A DNA stretch of 64,000 bases from Bacteroidota bacterium (GTDB lineage Bacteria > Bacteroidota > Bacteroidia > Chitinophagales > Chitinophagaceae), in contig JAHEFI010000001.1 of NCBI GenBank assembly GCA_024640255.1, positions 1-64,000 of the forward strand, written 5' to 3'. The notes under the pieces were generated by a model. It saw only the letters and a list, made by a program, of their open reading frames with translations. It did no database searches and was not told the DNA's origin. Each line of letters opens with the position of its first letter. Positions within the stretch are counted from its first letter, which is position 1. Positions 33,504 to 42,706 of this stretch are shown here, piece by piece. The position numbers and the translations under genes were made by a program.

Positions 33504-34958
33504 ATGAAAAATTGGATATGTTTAGTGATATTATTGGGTGGAATGTTTCAACAAGCTTGGTCTCAGGTAAAAAAACCAAGTACTGCTACTGGTCATGCAA
33601 TTCAGATAAGTCTTAAACCTTATCAAAATACCAAAATATATATTGGAACCAATTATGGCAATAATAGGGTTTTGGCAGATTCTTGTGTATTGAATGAAAA
33701 AAGTGAAGGAATTTTTAAGGGTGCTCAAAAATTAACTCCAGGTATTTATTTTTTAGTAAATCCTAAATACAATATTCTCTTTGACTTTTTAGTAGATGAT
33801 GCACAAAACTTTAAAATTATTGCAGACACCACTAATGTTTCTAATTACACCATTGTTGGTTCCAAAGAAAATGATTTGTTTAAAGAGTATTCTGCTGCAG
33901 TGAATAAAATTGGAGGAGAATTAGCTACCATTGAAAATAAATTTAAAGCTTCTACTAATTCAGCAGACTCATCTACCTACAGAGAACAATATATTGCTAA
34001 AGACAAAGAATTAAAGGATAAAAGAAATTCTTTTATGAAGACTTATCCCAATTCGATGATGAGTTATTTGTTAAATGTGATGCAACGCCCAGAAGCCCCA
34101 GCCATACCGGTTATCAATGGAAAAGCGGATAGCTTGTATCCTTTTTATTATGTAAAAAATCATTTTTGGGATAAAGTAGTTTTTAATGATAACCGATTAA
34201 TTAGAACACCTTTCTTTGAAGCCAAATTAGATGAGTATTTTAAAAACTATGTTGCTAGAGAAGCTGATTCTATTATTGAAGAAGTGCAATACATGTTAAC
34301 AGTTGCTAAAACAGGTAAAGAGATTTATCCGTTTTTATTATTCAAGTTTACCAATAAATATATTAGTCCTGAATTTATGGGACAGGATAAAGTGTTCTTA
34401 CACTTGTATCAAAACTTTTTTGCTAAAGGAGATACGGTTTTATTAAATGAGGCTTCTAAAAAATCTATCACCGAAAGAGCTTATAGTATGATGGCCAATC
34501 AACTGGGATTGCCTGCTCCAGCTTTAGATATTAATACCATTGATGATAAGCCTTTCTCCTTATACAAAACCGCTGCACCCTATACCTTTATTGCATTCTG
34601 GGATCCTACCTGTAGTCATTGCAAGATTGAAATTCCTCAATTAGACTCCATTTATAAAGCAAGCTGGAAAGCATTGGGGGTACAAATTGTTGGTGTGAAT
34701 ATTAATTACAAAGAAATACCTGCATGGAAAAAATTTATTGCAGACAATAATATCAATAACTGGTTTCATGTTTACCAAACCGAAGCAGCTTTAAATGCAG
34801 AAATTGCGAATAGAAAACCAACCACTATTAGACAATTGTATGATGTATTTAAAACACCTACTTTTTATTTATTAGATGCCAATAAAAGAATTATTGCAAA
34901 GAATCTAACAATAAATCAGTTTGATGATTTTTTAAAAAGCAAGGCTAAAAAACCTTAG
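33504..34958 (+). CDS. TlpA/thioredoxin-like periplasmic protein (DUF5106 type)
   Basis: 484 residues with a signal peptide (1-20). The N-terminal beta-rich DUF4369-like segment is at about 27-110 and the helical DUF5106-like middle at about 150-330. A C-terminal thioredoxin domain has the redox motif FWDPTCSHCKIEIPQLD near residue 371 and a conserved cis-Pro region KTPTFYLL. It is probably a membrane- or periplasm-located thiol-disulfide protein of the Bacteroidota TlpA/ResA type. Its 3' end overlaps metF (convergent) by 14 bases. Confidence 0.87.
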   Translation: MKNWICLVILLGGMFQQAWSQVKKPSTATGHAIQISLKPYQNTKIYIGTNYGNNRVLADSCVLNEKSEGIFKGAQKLTPGIYFLVNPKYNILFDFLVDDAQNFKIIADTTNVSNYTIVGSKENDLFKEYSAAVNKIGGELATIENKFKASTNSADSSTYREQYIAKDKELKDKRNSFMKTYPNSMMSYLLNVMQRPEAPAIPVINGKADSLYPFYYVKNHFWDKVVFNDNRLIRTPFFEAKLDEYFKNYVAREADSIIEEVQYMLTVAKTGKEIYPFLLFKFTNKYISPEFMGQDKVFLHLYQNFFAKGDTVLLNEASKKSITERAYSMMANQLGLPAPALDINTIDDKPFSLYKTAAPYTFIAFWDPTCSHCKIEIPQLDSIYKASWKALGVQIVGVNINYKEIPAWKKFIADNNINNWFHVYQTEAALNAEIANRKPTTIRQLYDVFKTPTFYLLDANKRIIAKNLTINQFDDFLKSKAKKP

Positions 34959-35898
34959 ATACTACATCTCTAATTACTTTAGGCTTTCCTAATGTGTAAT
35001 AGTGTAGAACAGGCACTCCTGCTGCTTTTAACTCCTTGCTTTGTTGTACCAACCACTCTGCACCTACTTGCTCACAAGCTTCATCTGTAGTGGCTGCATT
35101 CATTGCTTTAGACAATGCTTCTGGAATATCAACAAAGAATATACTTGGTAAAACAGTTAATTGTTTTTTATTCGTAATGGGTTTTAATCCTGGAATAATC
35201 GGCACATTAATACCAATACTTCTACAAGCATCTACATATTCAAAATATTTTTTGTTGTCAAAAAACATTTGTGTCATAATATATTGTGCGCCTGCGTCTA
35301 CTTTTTCTTTGGCTTTTTGTAAATCAAATTCCATACTAGGTGCTTCAAAATGTTTTTCTGGATAACCAGATACACCCATACAGAAATTAGTTTTACTTCC
35401 GTTCAATATGTCTTTGTCTAAATAAACTCCGTTATTTAAATCTACAATCTGTTTTAATAAATCAATCGCTTGCTTGTTTCCGTTTGGTGTGGGTACAAAT
35501 GTTTTTTGTCCTTTCTCTGCATCACCTCTTAACACTAGTATATTGTCAATACCTAAAAATTGTAAATCAATTAATGCATCTTCCGTTTCTCTCTTTGAAA
35601 AACCACCACAGATAATATGCGGTATAGCATCCACATTATAATGGTTCATAATAGCAGCGCAGATACCTACGGTACCTGGACGCTTACGCACATCCACCAT
35701 CTCTGTGCTTCCATCTTCCTTAGTTCTAGCAATAGTCTCGCTTCTGTGATAAGTAACATTGATCCATGATGGCTTAAATTCCATCAAAGGATCTATATGA
35801 TCAAACAATGACTTAATGGTCTTTCCCTTTAATGGCGGCAATACCTCGTATGATAATAAAGTTCCTTTTGCCTTTGTTAAATGTTCTATTACGTGCAT
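34945..35898 (-). CDS. metF: Methylenetetrahydrofolate reductase
   Basis: 317-residue flavoenzyme reducing 5,10-methylene-THF to 5-methyl-THF for methionine synthesis. TIM-barrel features: LLSYEVLPPLKG near residue 15 (catalytic Glu), VTYHRSE near residue 49, ILVLRGDAEKG near residue 128 and AQYIMTQMFFDNKKYFEY near residue 205. The start is the ATG at 35898 (MHVIEHLTKAKG); the longer frame from 35907 uses TTG inside a promoter box. No metH is in the window. Confidence 0.95.
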   Translation of the reverse strand: MHVIEHLTKAKGTLLSYEVLPPLKGKTIKSLFDHIDPLMEFKPSWINVTYHRSETIARTKEDGSTEMVDVRKRPGTVGICAAIMNHYNVDAIPHIICGGFSKRETEDALIDLQFLGIDNILVLRGDAEKGQKTFVPTPNGNKQAIDLLKQIVDLNNGVYLDKDILNGSKTNFCMGVSGYPEKHFEAPSMEFDLQKAKEKVDAGAQYIMTQMFFDNKKYFEYVDACRSIGINVPIIPGLKPITNKKQLTVLPSIFFVDIPEALSKAMNAATTDEACEQVGAEWLVQQSKELKAAGVPVLHYYTLGKPKVIRDVVSKVF

Positions 35899-35904
35899 AG
35901 AACA

Positions 35905-35935
35905 CAAAAATAGTTAATATTTAGCCTTATTTTTG
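35905..35935. promoter_or_regulatory. Divergent promoter boxes of metF and lptB
   Basis: Minus strand 35905-35912 reads TATTTTTG, six bases before the metF ATG. Plus strand 35928-35935 reads TATTTTTG, 14 bases before the lptB GTG. Both are exact TAnnTTTG matches and lie back to back with 15 bases between them. Confidence 0.55.
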
Positions 35936-35949
35936 TACAAATTTTTAGA

Positions 35950-36717
35950 GTGAAGCTTACTATACATACCAATAATCTTGTAAAGCAATACAAAAGCAGA
36001 AAAGTAGTGAACGATGTAAGCATTTCTGTTCAACAAGGCGAGATTGTAGGTTTATTAGGACCTAATGGTGCTGGTAAGACCACTACATTCTATATGGTAG
36101 TTGGCTTGATTGCACCCGATCAAGGAACTGTTTATTTAAACGAAGAAGATATTACCAAGCTTCCCATGTATAAAAGAGCTCAGATGGGATTGGGTTATTT
36201 ACCTCAAGAAGCGAGTGTGTTTAGAAAGTTATCTGTGGAAGACAATATCATGGCAGTTTTAGAAATGACTGCTCTAAATAAAGAAGAAAGAGAAGCTAAA
36301 TTAGAAAGCTTATTGGATGAATTTAATTTACACCATGTAAGAAAAAACAATGGTGATAGTTTGAGTGGTGGAGAGCGAAGAAGAACAGAGATTGCTAGAG
36401 CATTAGCCGTAGATCCTAAATTTATTTTATTAGACGAACCCTTTGCTGGCGTGGATCCTATCGCAGTAGAAGATATTCAATCGGTGGTAGCTAAATTAAA
36501 AACCAAAGACATTGGTATTTTAATTACAGACCACAATGTAAACGAAACTTTATCTATTTGTGATAGAGCTTATTTATTAATTGAGGGAAAAATTTTCAAA
36601 CATGGCACTGCCGAAGAATTAGCAGAAGACGAGCAGGTACGCCGCTTATATCTTGGTACCAATTTTGAGTTGAAACGTAAGGATTGGATTATCGAGATGG
36701 GCCAAAAAGCCAAGTAA
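35950..36717 (+). CDS. lptB: LPS export ABC transporter ATPase
   Basis: 255-residue cytosolic ATPase that powers LPS extraction from the inner membrane with LptFG. Walker [15 protein letters not shown] is near residue 34, the Q-loop in [11 protein letters not shown] near residue 80, and signature [15 protein letters not shown] near residue 137. Walker B is [13 protein letters not shown] near residue 158 and the H-loop [11 protein letters not shown] near residue 192. The start codon is GTG at 35950. The ending extends about ten residues beyond E. coli LptB. No lptA, lptC or lptFG gene is adjacent. Confidence 0.95.
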   Translation: MKLTIHTNNLVKQYKSRKVVNDVSISVQQGEIVGLLGPNGAGKTTTFYMVVGLIAPDQGTVYLNEEDITKLPMYKRAQMGLGYLPQEASVFRKLSVEDNIMAVLEMTALNKEEREAKLESLLDEFNLHHVRKNNGDSLSGGERRRTEIARALAVDPKFILLDEPFAGVDPIAVEDIQSVVAKLKTKDIGILITDHNVNETLSICDRAYLLIEGKIFKHGTAEELAEDEQVRRLYLGTNFELKRKDWIIEMGQKAK

Positions 36718-36739
36718 TTTCTTATATTGTGGGAAGTAA

Positions 36740-38254
36740 ATGAAAATATTTAGTCCTGCACTTTCACGATTGGCTCGTTTCCGCTATTGGCGTATTGAGC
36801 ATTGGGAAAATGACCCAATTGCCGCTCAGCGAGAAGTATTGCAAGACCTGATTACACACGGTCAGTACACGCAGTTTGGAAGAAAGTATGGCTTTTCTGA
36901 AATTTTTACGATTCGCAAATTCAAAGAGACCGTTCCTATACAAGAATACCAAGACCTGAAGCCTTATATAGATCAGATCATGGACGCAGAAGAGTCCGTT
37001 CTATGGAATACGCCTGTGGAGTGGTTTGCAAAAAGTAGTGGTACCACCAGCGATAAAAGCAAGTTTATTCCACTCACTAAAGAAAGTATTGAAGACAATC
37101 ATTTTCAAGCGGCCAAAGATGTGTTGACCATTTATTATCATGCCAATCCAGATAGTGATTTATTGACAGGCAAAGGATTGGTGATTGGCGGTAGTCATCA
37201 AGTACATCCTATTAAAGACAATATTCAATATGGTGATTTAAGTGGGGTCCTATTACAGAACTCTCCTTTCTGGTCTAATTTTATTAGAACGCCAGAATTA
37301 GCCATTGCACTAATGGATGAGTGGGAAGGAAAGATTGAAGCATTGGCTCAAAGCACAATAAACGAACCGGTTACTTCTATTTCTGGAGTACCTACTTGGA
37401 CCTTGGTTTTATTAAAAAGAATTTTAGAAATTTCTGGTAAGAAAAACATCAAAGAAGTTTGGCCAGATTTTGAATTATATATTCATGGAGGTGTTTCTTT
37501 CACTCCTTATAAAGAACAATTTGAAAAAATTATTGGACCTGGTTGTAAGTACCTAGAAATTTATAATGCAAGTGAGGGCTTTTTTGCAGCACAAGATAAT
37601 ATAGACGAAGAGGGCATGTTATTGTTTTTACATCATGGGATTTTTTATGAATTCATGCCCATTGAAGAATATGGAAAACCACATCCAACAACCATTGGTT
37701 TAGATAAAGTAGAAATAGGAAAAAACTATGCTATTGTCATTAGCACCAATGGAGGATTATGGAGATACTTGGTAGGAGATACTATTCAGTTTATTCAACT
37801 GTATCCTTTTAAAATAAAAGTGAGTGGTAGATTAAAACAATACATTAACGCATTTGGTGAAGAAGTGATTGCAGATAACACAGATCATGCGATTACAAAA
37901 ACCTGCGCTGCATTTAATGTAGTGATGAATGAATATACTGCAGCGCCTGTGTATATGTCTGATCATTCAAGTGGTGCACACGAATGGTTGATTGAATTTG
38001 AAAAAGCACCAACTGATTTACACGCATTCACTGTTACGTTAGACAATAACTTAAAAGCATTGAATAGCGATTACGAAGCGAAAAGACATAAGGATATTGC
38101 CTTAGGACTTCCACAAATTACAGCCGTGAAAAAAGGATGTTTTCATGAGTGGTTGAAAAGAAAAGGAAAGCTAGGTGGACAACATAAGGTTCCAAGATTA
38201 TCCAATGAACGCAGTTTTGTAGAAGAAATAAAAGGGATTCATTTATCTTTGTAA
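36740..38254 (+). CDS. GH3-family (auxin-responsive promoter-like) protein
   Basis: 504-residue adenylate-forming enzyme family protein related to plant GH3 acyl-amino acid synthetases. ATP-binding P-loop-like WFAKSSGTTSDKSKFIPLT is near residue 95, with LEIYNASEGFFAAQD near residue 273 and the C-terminal YLVGDTIQFIQLYPFKIKVS near residue 340. Plant members conjugate amino acids to hormones; the bacterial substrate is unknown. It follows lptB by 22 bases on the same strand. Its stop codon is preceded by a TATCTTTG promoter-like box serving fabG. Confidence 0.9.
   Translation: MKIFSPALSRLARFRYWRIEHWENDPIAAQREVLQDLITHGQYTQFGRKYGFSEIFTIRKFKETVPIQEYQDLKPYIDQIMDAEESVLWNTPVEWFAKSSGTTSDKSKFIPLTKESIEDNHFQAAKDVLTIYYHANPDSDLLTGKGLVIGGSHQVHPIKDNIQYGDLSGVLLQNSPFWSNFIRTPELAIALMDEWEGKIEALAQSTINEPVTSISGVPTWTLVLLKRILEISGKKNIKEVWPDFELYIHGGVSFTPYKEQFEKIIGPGCKYLEIYNASEGFFAAQDNIDEEGMLLFLHHGIFYEFMPIEEYGKPHPTTIGLDKVEIGKNYAIVISTNGGLWRYLVGDTIQFIQLYPFKIKVSGRLKQYINAFGEEVIADNTDHAITKTCAAFNVVMNEYTAAPVYMSDHSSGAHEWLIEFEKAPTDLHAFTVTLDNNLKALNSDYEAKRHKDIALGLPQITAVKKGCFHEWLKRKGKLGGQHKVPRLSNERSFVEEIKGIHLSL
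38244..38251 (+). promoter_or_regulatory. -7 box at the 3' end of the GH3 gene
   Basis: TATCTTTG immediately followed by the stop TAA of the GH3 gene. It lies 37 bases upstream of the fabG ATG and could give fabG its own transcript. Confidence 0.4.
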
Positions 38255-38288
38255 GACATATTAATAACTGATTCGAAAAATAAGCATT

Positions 38289-39044
38289 ATGAAATTATTA
38301 GCAGGTAAAGTATCTATTGTAACAGGAGCAGCAAGAGGCATTGGTGCAGCAATTGCATTAAAATTAGCAGAACAAGGAAGTCATGTTGCTTTTACTTATG
38401 TGAGTGATAGTAGTGCAGAGAAAGCGAATCAATTAGTGGCAGAAATAGAAAAGCATGGTGTAAAAGCAAAAGCATACAAAGCAAATGCAGGTGATTTTGC
38501 AGCTTGTGAAACATTTGTGAATGATGTGGTTGCTACATTTGGAACCGTAGATATTTGTGTGAATAATGCAGGTATTTCAAAAGATAATTTATTGTTGAGA
38601 ATGACTCCAGAGCAATGGGACGATGTGATGGAAACCAATTTGAAGAGTGTATATAATATGACTAAGCAAGTTATTCGTCCAATGATGAAAGCAAGATCTG
38701 GAAGTATTATTAATATGAGTTCTATTATTGGTATCAGAGGTAATGCAGGACAATCAAGTTATGCTGCAAGTAAAGCAGGTATCATTGGTTTTACTAAATC
38801 TATTGCTGCTGAAGTGGGTAGTAGAAATATTCGTTGCAATGCGATCGCGCCAGGTTTTATTGAAACCGATATGACACATTATTTAAATGAAGGAGAAGCG
38901 GGAAAATCTTTCTTGGAAAAAATTCCTTTGGGTCGTTTTGGTAAAGCAGAAGAAATTGCAAATACCACTTTATTCTTGGCAAGTGATATGAGTAGCTATG
39001 TTACTGGACAAGTAATTAGCGCTTGTGGTGGATTAAATATTTAA
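38289..39044 (+). CDS. fabG: 3-oxoacyl-[acyl-carrier-protein] reductase
   Basis: 251-residue classical SDR reducing beta-ketoacyl-ACP with NADPH in fatty acid synthesis. Cofactor motif VTGAARGIGAAIALKL is near residue 9, NNAGISKDNLLLRM near residue 92 and catalytic Ser in INMSSIIGIRGNAGQ near residue 140. The Tyr-Lys pair is in SYAASKAGIIGFTKS near residue 157, and the FabG-typical NAIAPGFIETDMT lies near residue 185. The match to FabG is strong, but other SDR paralogues can look alike. It ends before a bidirectional terminator shared with adk. Confidence 0.9.
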   Translation: MKLLAGKVSIVTGAARGIGAAIALKLAEQGSHVAFTYVSDSSAEKANQLVAEIEKHGVKAKAYKANAGDFAACETFVNDVVATFGTVDICVNNAGISKDNLLLRMTPEQWDDVMETNLKSVYNMTKQVIRPMMKARSGSIINMSSIIGIRGNAGQSSYAASKAGIIGFTKSIAAEVGSRNIRCNAIAPGFIETDMTHYLNEGEAGKSFLEKIPLGRFGKAEEIANTTLFLASDMSSYVTGQVISACGGLNI

Positions 39045-39061
39045 ACTTCAACTCTATTCAT

Positions 39062-39095
39062 AAAAAAAGGATCAACGATTGTTGATCCTTTTTTT
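39062..39095. terminator. Bidirectional terminator between fabG and adk
   Basis: Arms AAAAAAAGGATCAAC (39062-39076) and GTTGATCCTTTTTTT (39081-39095) pair perfectly with a four-base loop. The arms supply a T run in each direction for the convergent genes. Confidence 0.9.
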
Positions 39096-39110
39096 ATACT
39101 TTACAAGTAA

Positions 39111-39686
39111 TTAGATTCTTTTATCTATTTCGATTTTTAAACTTGCATAGATAGATTCAACCGTACCTTCTCCTTTTACATTCACCACTTTATTAAATTG
39201 AGCGTAGTGTTTTGCTACTGCAGTTGTCTTGTCGTGGTATTCTTTAATTCTAGCACGAATTACTGTTTCGTTGGTATCGTCACTACGTCCTGATGTTAAA
39301 CCTCTTCCCAATAATCTTTTCACTAATTCTTCTTCACTTACTTCTAAAGCCAATACCACATTGATCTCACTAGATTTACTTTTTAACAAAGTATCTAATG
39401 CAATACATTGAGCTGTAGTTCTTGGAAATCCATCAAACAAAAATCCTTTTGCTTCAGGATGTGCATTCATAAAATTATCAACCATACCAATTACCACCTC
39501 ATCTGGTACCAATTGGCCAGCATCCATAAAACGCTTTGCCTCCAAACCCAAAGTAGTTGAATTGCCAATCTCTTCTCTTAATAGATTACCAGTAGAAAGG
39601 TGTTTTAAACCAAATTCTGCAATGATAGATTCGCTTTGAGTACCTTTTCCACTACCTGGAGGGCCAAATAAGATTAGATTGAACAT
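39111..39686 (-). CDS. adk: Adenylate kinase (short-lid form)
   Basis: 191-residue NMP kinase interconverting AMP, ATP and ADP. The P-loop LFGPPGSGKGTQSE is at residues 5-18, AMP-binding HLSTGNLLREEI near residue 34 and FLFDGFPRTTAQ near residue 83. The lid is short (GRGLTSGRSDDTNE) without zinc Cys. The minus-strand box TATCTTTG lies at 39718-39725, 31 bases upstream of the start. Confidence 0.97.
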   Translation of the reverse strand: MFNLILFGPPGSGKGTQSESIIAEFGLKHLSTGNLLREEIGNSTTLGLEAKRFMDAGQLVPDEVVIGMVDNFMNAHPEAKGFLFDGFPRTTAQCIALDTLLKSKSSEINVVLALEVSEEELVKRLLGRGLTSGRSDDTNETVIRARIKEYHDKTTAVAKHYAQFNKVVNVKGEGTVESIYASLKIEIDKRI

Positions 39687-39817
39687 GCTAATGAGTTGAA
39701 ATATTCGTTGTTGCTAACAAAGATACAGAACTGCCGTAAATTTTAACAGATGCTTGCGTAAAAAACTGAACAAAATATCTGAATACTTGTTAGTATTTTT
39801 GAATGAAGAACATCATC

Positions 39818-40336
39818 ATGTACAAACTACTCTTTATATTGCTCTGCTTTAGCCAAATGGCTTGCGCACAAAACAATTCTAAAAACGCTCAAAACAATCA
39901 AAGCATGTCTAATAAAAACAATCCTTACTATAAAAAGAATCAACAAGAAAATATTGTGGTTCCAGATAGCATTTGGAAGCAAATTCTTCCTGCAGATGTA
40001 TATGAGATTGCTAGAGAGAAAGGAACAGAGCGTCCATTTACTAGTAAATACGAGACTTCTAAAGAAATAGGAACTTATTACTGCGCTGCATGTGGAAATG
40101 CTTTATTTAAAAGTGATACCAAATTTGATAGTGGTTGTGGATGGCCTAGTTTTTATGAACCCATTGCAAAGGGATCTATTATTTATACTCCAGACAATAG
40201 TCATGGTATGAGAAGAACAGAAGTACAATGCGGAAAATGTAAAGGGCATTTGGGCCATGTGTTTGAAGATGGTCCTCCTCCAACAGGATTACGTTATTGC
40301 ATTAACGGTGTTGTCTTAGATTTTGAGAAAAAGTAA
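39818..40336 (+). CDS. msrB: Exported peptide-methionine (R)-S-oxide reductase
   Basis: 172 residues from the ATG at 39818. A signal peptide [18 protein letters not shown], perhaps with a lipobox-like Cys, precedes a linker rich in Asn and the MsrB domain. Zinc Cys pairs are in [11 protein letters not shown] and [11 protein letters not shown]. The catalytic Cys is in [12 protein letters not shown] at the C-terminus. It repairs oxidised methionine in exported proteins. An upstream ATG at 39803 is one base after a TATTTTTG box, so initiation at 39818 is preferred. The last 43 bases overlap the convergent DUF5690 gene. Confidence 0.92.
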   Translation: MYKLLFILLCFSQMACAQNNSKNAQNNQSMSNKNNPYYKKNQQENIVVPDSIWKQILPADVYEIAREKGTERPFTSKYETSKEIGTYYCAACGNALFKSDTKFDSGCGWPSFYEPIAKGSIIYTPDNSHGMRRTEVQCGKCKGHLGHVFEDGPPPTGLRYCINGVVLDFEKK

Positions 40337-41556
40337 TAAGCAGAATAGGCTGTTATAAATACACCTACAAAAGATAATAGTATTACACTTTGTGAGAAGA
40401 AAGAAGTCCATTGAATTTTCAAGGTCATTCCTTCTTTAACCAACATCACCGATACGCTACCCACATAGCCCACAGAGTCGGCTACATATATAAAGAAGCC
40501 CACATTGCCTTTCATGGAAAAGGCTGCAATTAATCTATCAAAGAAAATAGAATTAAAAGGGATATATACCAAATACAATCCAAGGCCTACTAACATCATC
40601 CACCAAAATGGATCCAGTAAATGTTGCGTAAAATAATAAGTAGATACACCTGCAATAACAAAACCAATCATAATAAAAGTATGTGCTGCCATTAATGCTT
40701 TAAAATTATTTTTGATAGCTACCATCGCACCAATCAATACCAAAATTAAAATAGTAATAGGTGTTTCGGTTTCTGTAAATACTGCTGGTCTTGAAGCATA
40801 GCCCATTTCCTTCCACATATCTGCAGAAAAATTATCTCTGATATCTCTAAAAATAGTGGCAAATAAATACACTACTACAAAAGCAATAATACCTGGCAAA
40901 TATTGTTTCAATAAATTTTTTCTATCTGCTCCTGTCATTGGAATACGCTGTGTTCTAAGGGCTTCGTCTTCTGCACTAGGTGGTGGTACTTTTTCTAATC
41001 CATAAACACATATCATTAATGGAATAGCAAATACTAAGCCTGTTGCAAAGGGTACCCAGAATTCAGAGATAGCAAAACTTTGTATCAACCAACCACCTAC
41101 AGATTTTACCCAACCTGAAGAAAAAATAAAACTTACTGCCAATGCAGCACCAATAAAATCGGTACTCTTTCTGCCTTCAACATAACTAAACACCACACCC
41201 CATAACATGCCTAGTGGAAAACCATTCACAAACAAAAATATCACATTATAAGGTGCCGGAACTATTGCAAACAATAACCATGCAGCCCATGCAATACCTG
41301 TTAATAAAAAAATAATTTTATAGCGTTGTTTCTTTTCTAGTCCTGAAATAAATTTTATTCCATAAAATTTTGCCAATAAATACCCCAGCATTTGACTAAT
41401 CACTAATGCAGTTTTATAGGCAATAGGACCAAACATCATTCCATCAAAAGTGCATACGGTAAAAGATTTTCTAAAACCAAAAACAAATACATAAGTACCA
41501 AATGCAACCAATGCTGCATACAGCGCAATTCCTTTTTCTTTATTGATTATTGGCAT
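40294..41556 (-). CDS. DUF5690-family multi-pass membrane protein (MFS-like)
   Basis: 420 residues with about 12 hydrophobic segments, resembling a major-facilitator transporter. The opening [20 protein letters not shown] and the following segment [12 protein letters not shown] match what I recall of the DUF5690 family. The substrate is unknown. The middle cytosolic loop ([19 protein letters not shown] near residue 190) separates the two halves. The C-terminal 14 codons lie over the end of msrB in the opposite direction. It is transcribed alone. Confidence 0.82.
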   Translation of the reverse strand: MPIINKEKGIALYAALVAFGTYVFVFGFRKSFTVCTFDGMMFGPIAYKTALVISQMLGYLLAKFYGIKFISGLEKKQRYKIIFLLTGIAWAAWLLFAIVPAPYNVIFLFVNGFPLGMLWGVVFSYVEGRKSTDFIGAALAVSFIFSSGWVKSVGGWLIQSFAISEFWVPFATGLVFAIPLMICVYGLEKVPPPSAEDEALRTQRIPMTGADRKNLLKQYLPGIIAFVVVYLFATIFRDIRDNFSADMWKEMGYASRPAVFTETETPITILILVLIGAMVAIKNNFKALMAAHTFIMIGFVIAGVSTYYFTQHLLDPFWWMMLVGLGLYLVYIPFNSIFFDRLIAAFSMKGNVGFFIYVADSVGYVGSVSVMLVKEGMTLKIQWTSFFSQSVILLSFVGVFITAYSAYYFFSKSKTTPLMQ

Positions 41557-41618
41557 CTTTCTTGTTTAGTTCAAATTTAGTGTTTTATGCACGCAATTAT
41601 TAACTAAATTAGTGCTTT

Positions 41619-42704
41619 ATGAAGGCAAAAAAAATTTGTATTGCGCCACTAGACTGGGGATTAGGTCATGCTACTAGATGCATTCACCTTGCCAAAGCTT
41701 TGATGCAATTGGACTACCAAATTTTTATTGCAAGCGAGGGTTATCATGAAGTTGTTTTAAGAGAAGCATTACCTGGTGCCACTTTTTTACCCTTAGCGGG
41801 CTATAGAATTCAATATAGTAAAGAGGGTCGTTGGTTCTTATTAAAAATGATTGCTCAAATTCCTAAAATCATTTTTACTATTTATTACGAAAGAAATTGG
41901 TTGCGTAAGATGCAAAAGCAATTTCAATTTGATTTGATTATTTCTGATAATCGTTTTGGATTCCATCATAAACAATTGCCTTCTGTATTTATTACACATC
42001 AATTAAATGTTCAAACTGGTTTTAGTTTTACCAATACACTGGTAAGATGGTTACAATATAGGTATATCAAAAAGTTTAGCAGTTTATGGATTCCAGATAT
42101 CGAGGGTAAAGAAAATTATGCAGGTATATTAAGCAACCCTAGCAAAAAGCCTTCTATGCCTACTTGGTATTTGGGCGCATTGTCTAGATTAAGTCCAAAT
42201 AATCATCAACAAGCATTAGAGCCTATTCAATTCTTAGGAATTGTGAGTGGACCCGAACCACAGAGAACCCTTTTTGAAAATACTTTATGGATGCAGGGAA
42301 ATGCTGGAGATGCAGCTTTTGCTATTGTTGCAGGTAGACCCAAAGGAAATAACGAACCTACCATTTCAAACAAAGGAAAATTATATCCTCATGCTGACGG
42401 GCCTTCGCTTGCAGCATTGATTGAATCTGCAGAGTATATTATTTTTAGAGGCGGTTATACTAGTTTGATGGAGCTGATTCCTTTTCAAAAAAAATTAATC
42501 ATCATTCCAACACCTGGCCAAACAGAACAGGAATATTTGGCAAGTTGGTGGGAAGCCAACGGATGGGCAATATCTTTTAGTCAAGAAAATTTTAATCTAA
42601 AAGAAGCCATCCAAAAAGCAGCTTATATTGAATTTAAACAACCAAGCTTTCATTCATTTTCTGTAGAAACACTAAAAGACAAACTCAAGGACTTAACTTT
42701 GTAA
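41619..42704 (+). CDS. MurG/GT28-like glycosyltransferase
   Basis: 361 residues. The N-terminal domain starts ICIAPLDWGLGHATRCIHLA (the GxGH sugar-nucleotide transferase loop). DLIISDNRFGFHH is near residue 107. The C-terminal nucleotide-sugar-binding domain contains YIIFRGGYTSLMELIPFQKK near residue 284 and PTPGQTEQEYLA near residue 303, both MurG-like. The donor and acceptor are unknown. It ends two bases before mnmH. Its 3' end carries a TAACTTTG box overlapping the stop codon. Confidence 0.82.
   Translation: MKAKKICIAPLDWGLGHATRCIHLAKALMQLDYQIFIASEGYHEVVLREALPGATFLPLAGYRIQYSKEGRWFLLKMIAQIPKIIFTIYYERNWLRKMQKQFQFDLIISDNRFGFHHKQLPSVFITHQLNVQTGFSFTNTLVRWLQYRYIKKFSSLWIPDIEGKENYAGILSNPSKKPSMPTWYLGALSRLSPNNHQQALEPIQFLGIVSGPEPQRTLFENTLWMQGNAGDAAFAIVAGRPKGNNEPTISNKGKLYPHADGPSLAALIESAEYIIFRGGYTSLMELIPFQKKLIIIPTPGQTEQEYLASWWEANGWAISFSQENFNLKEAIQKAAYIEFKQPSFHSFSVETLKDKLKDLTL
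42694..42701 (+). promoter_or_regulatory. -7 box overlapping the glycosyltransferase stop codon
   Basis: TAACTTTG is an exact consensus match. It runs directly into the TAA stop of the glycosyltransferase and ends five bases before the mnmH ATG, giving a possible leaderless start for mnmH. Confidence 0.4.
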
Positions 42705-42706
42705 GT

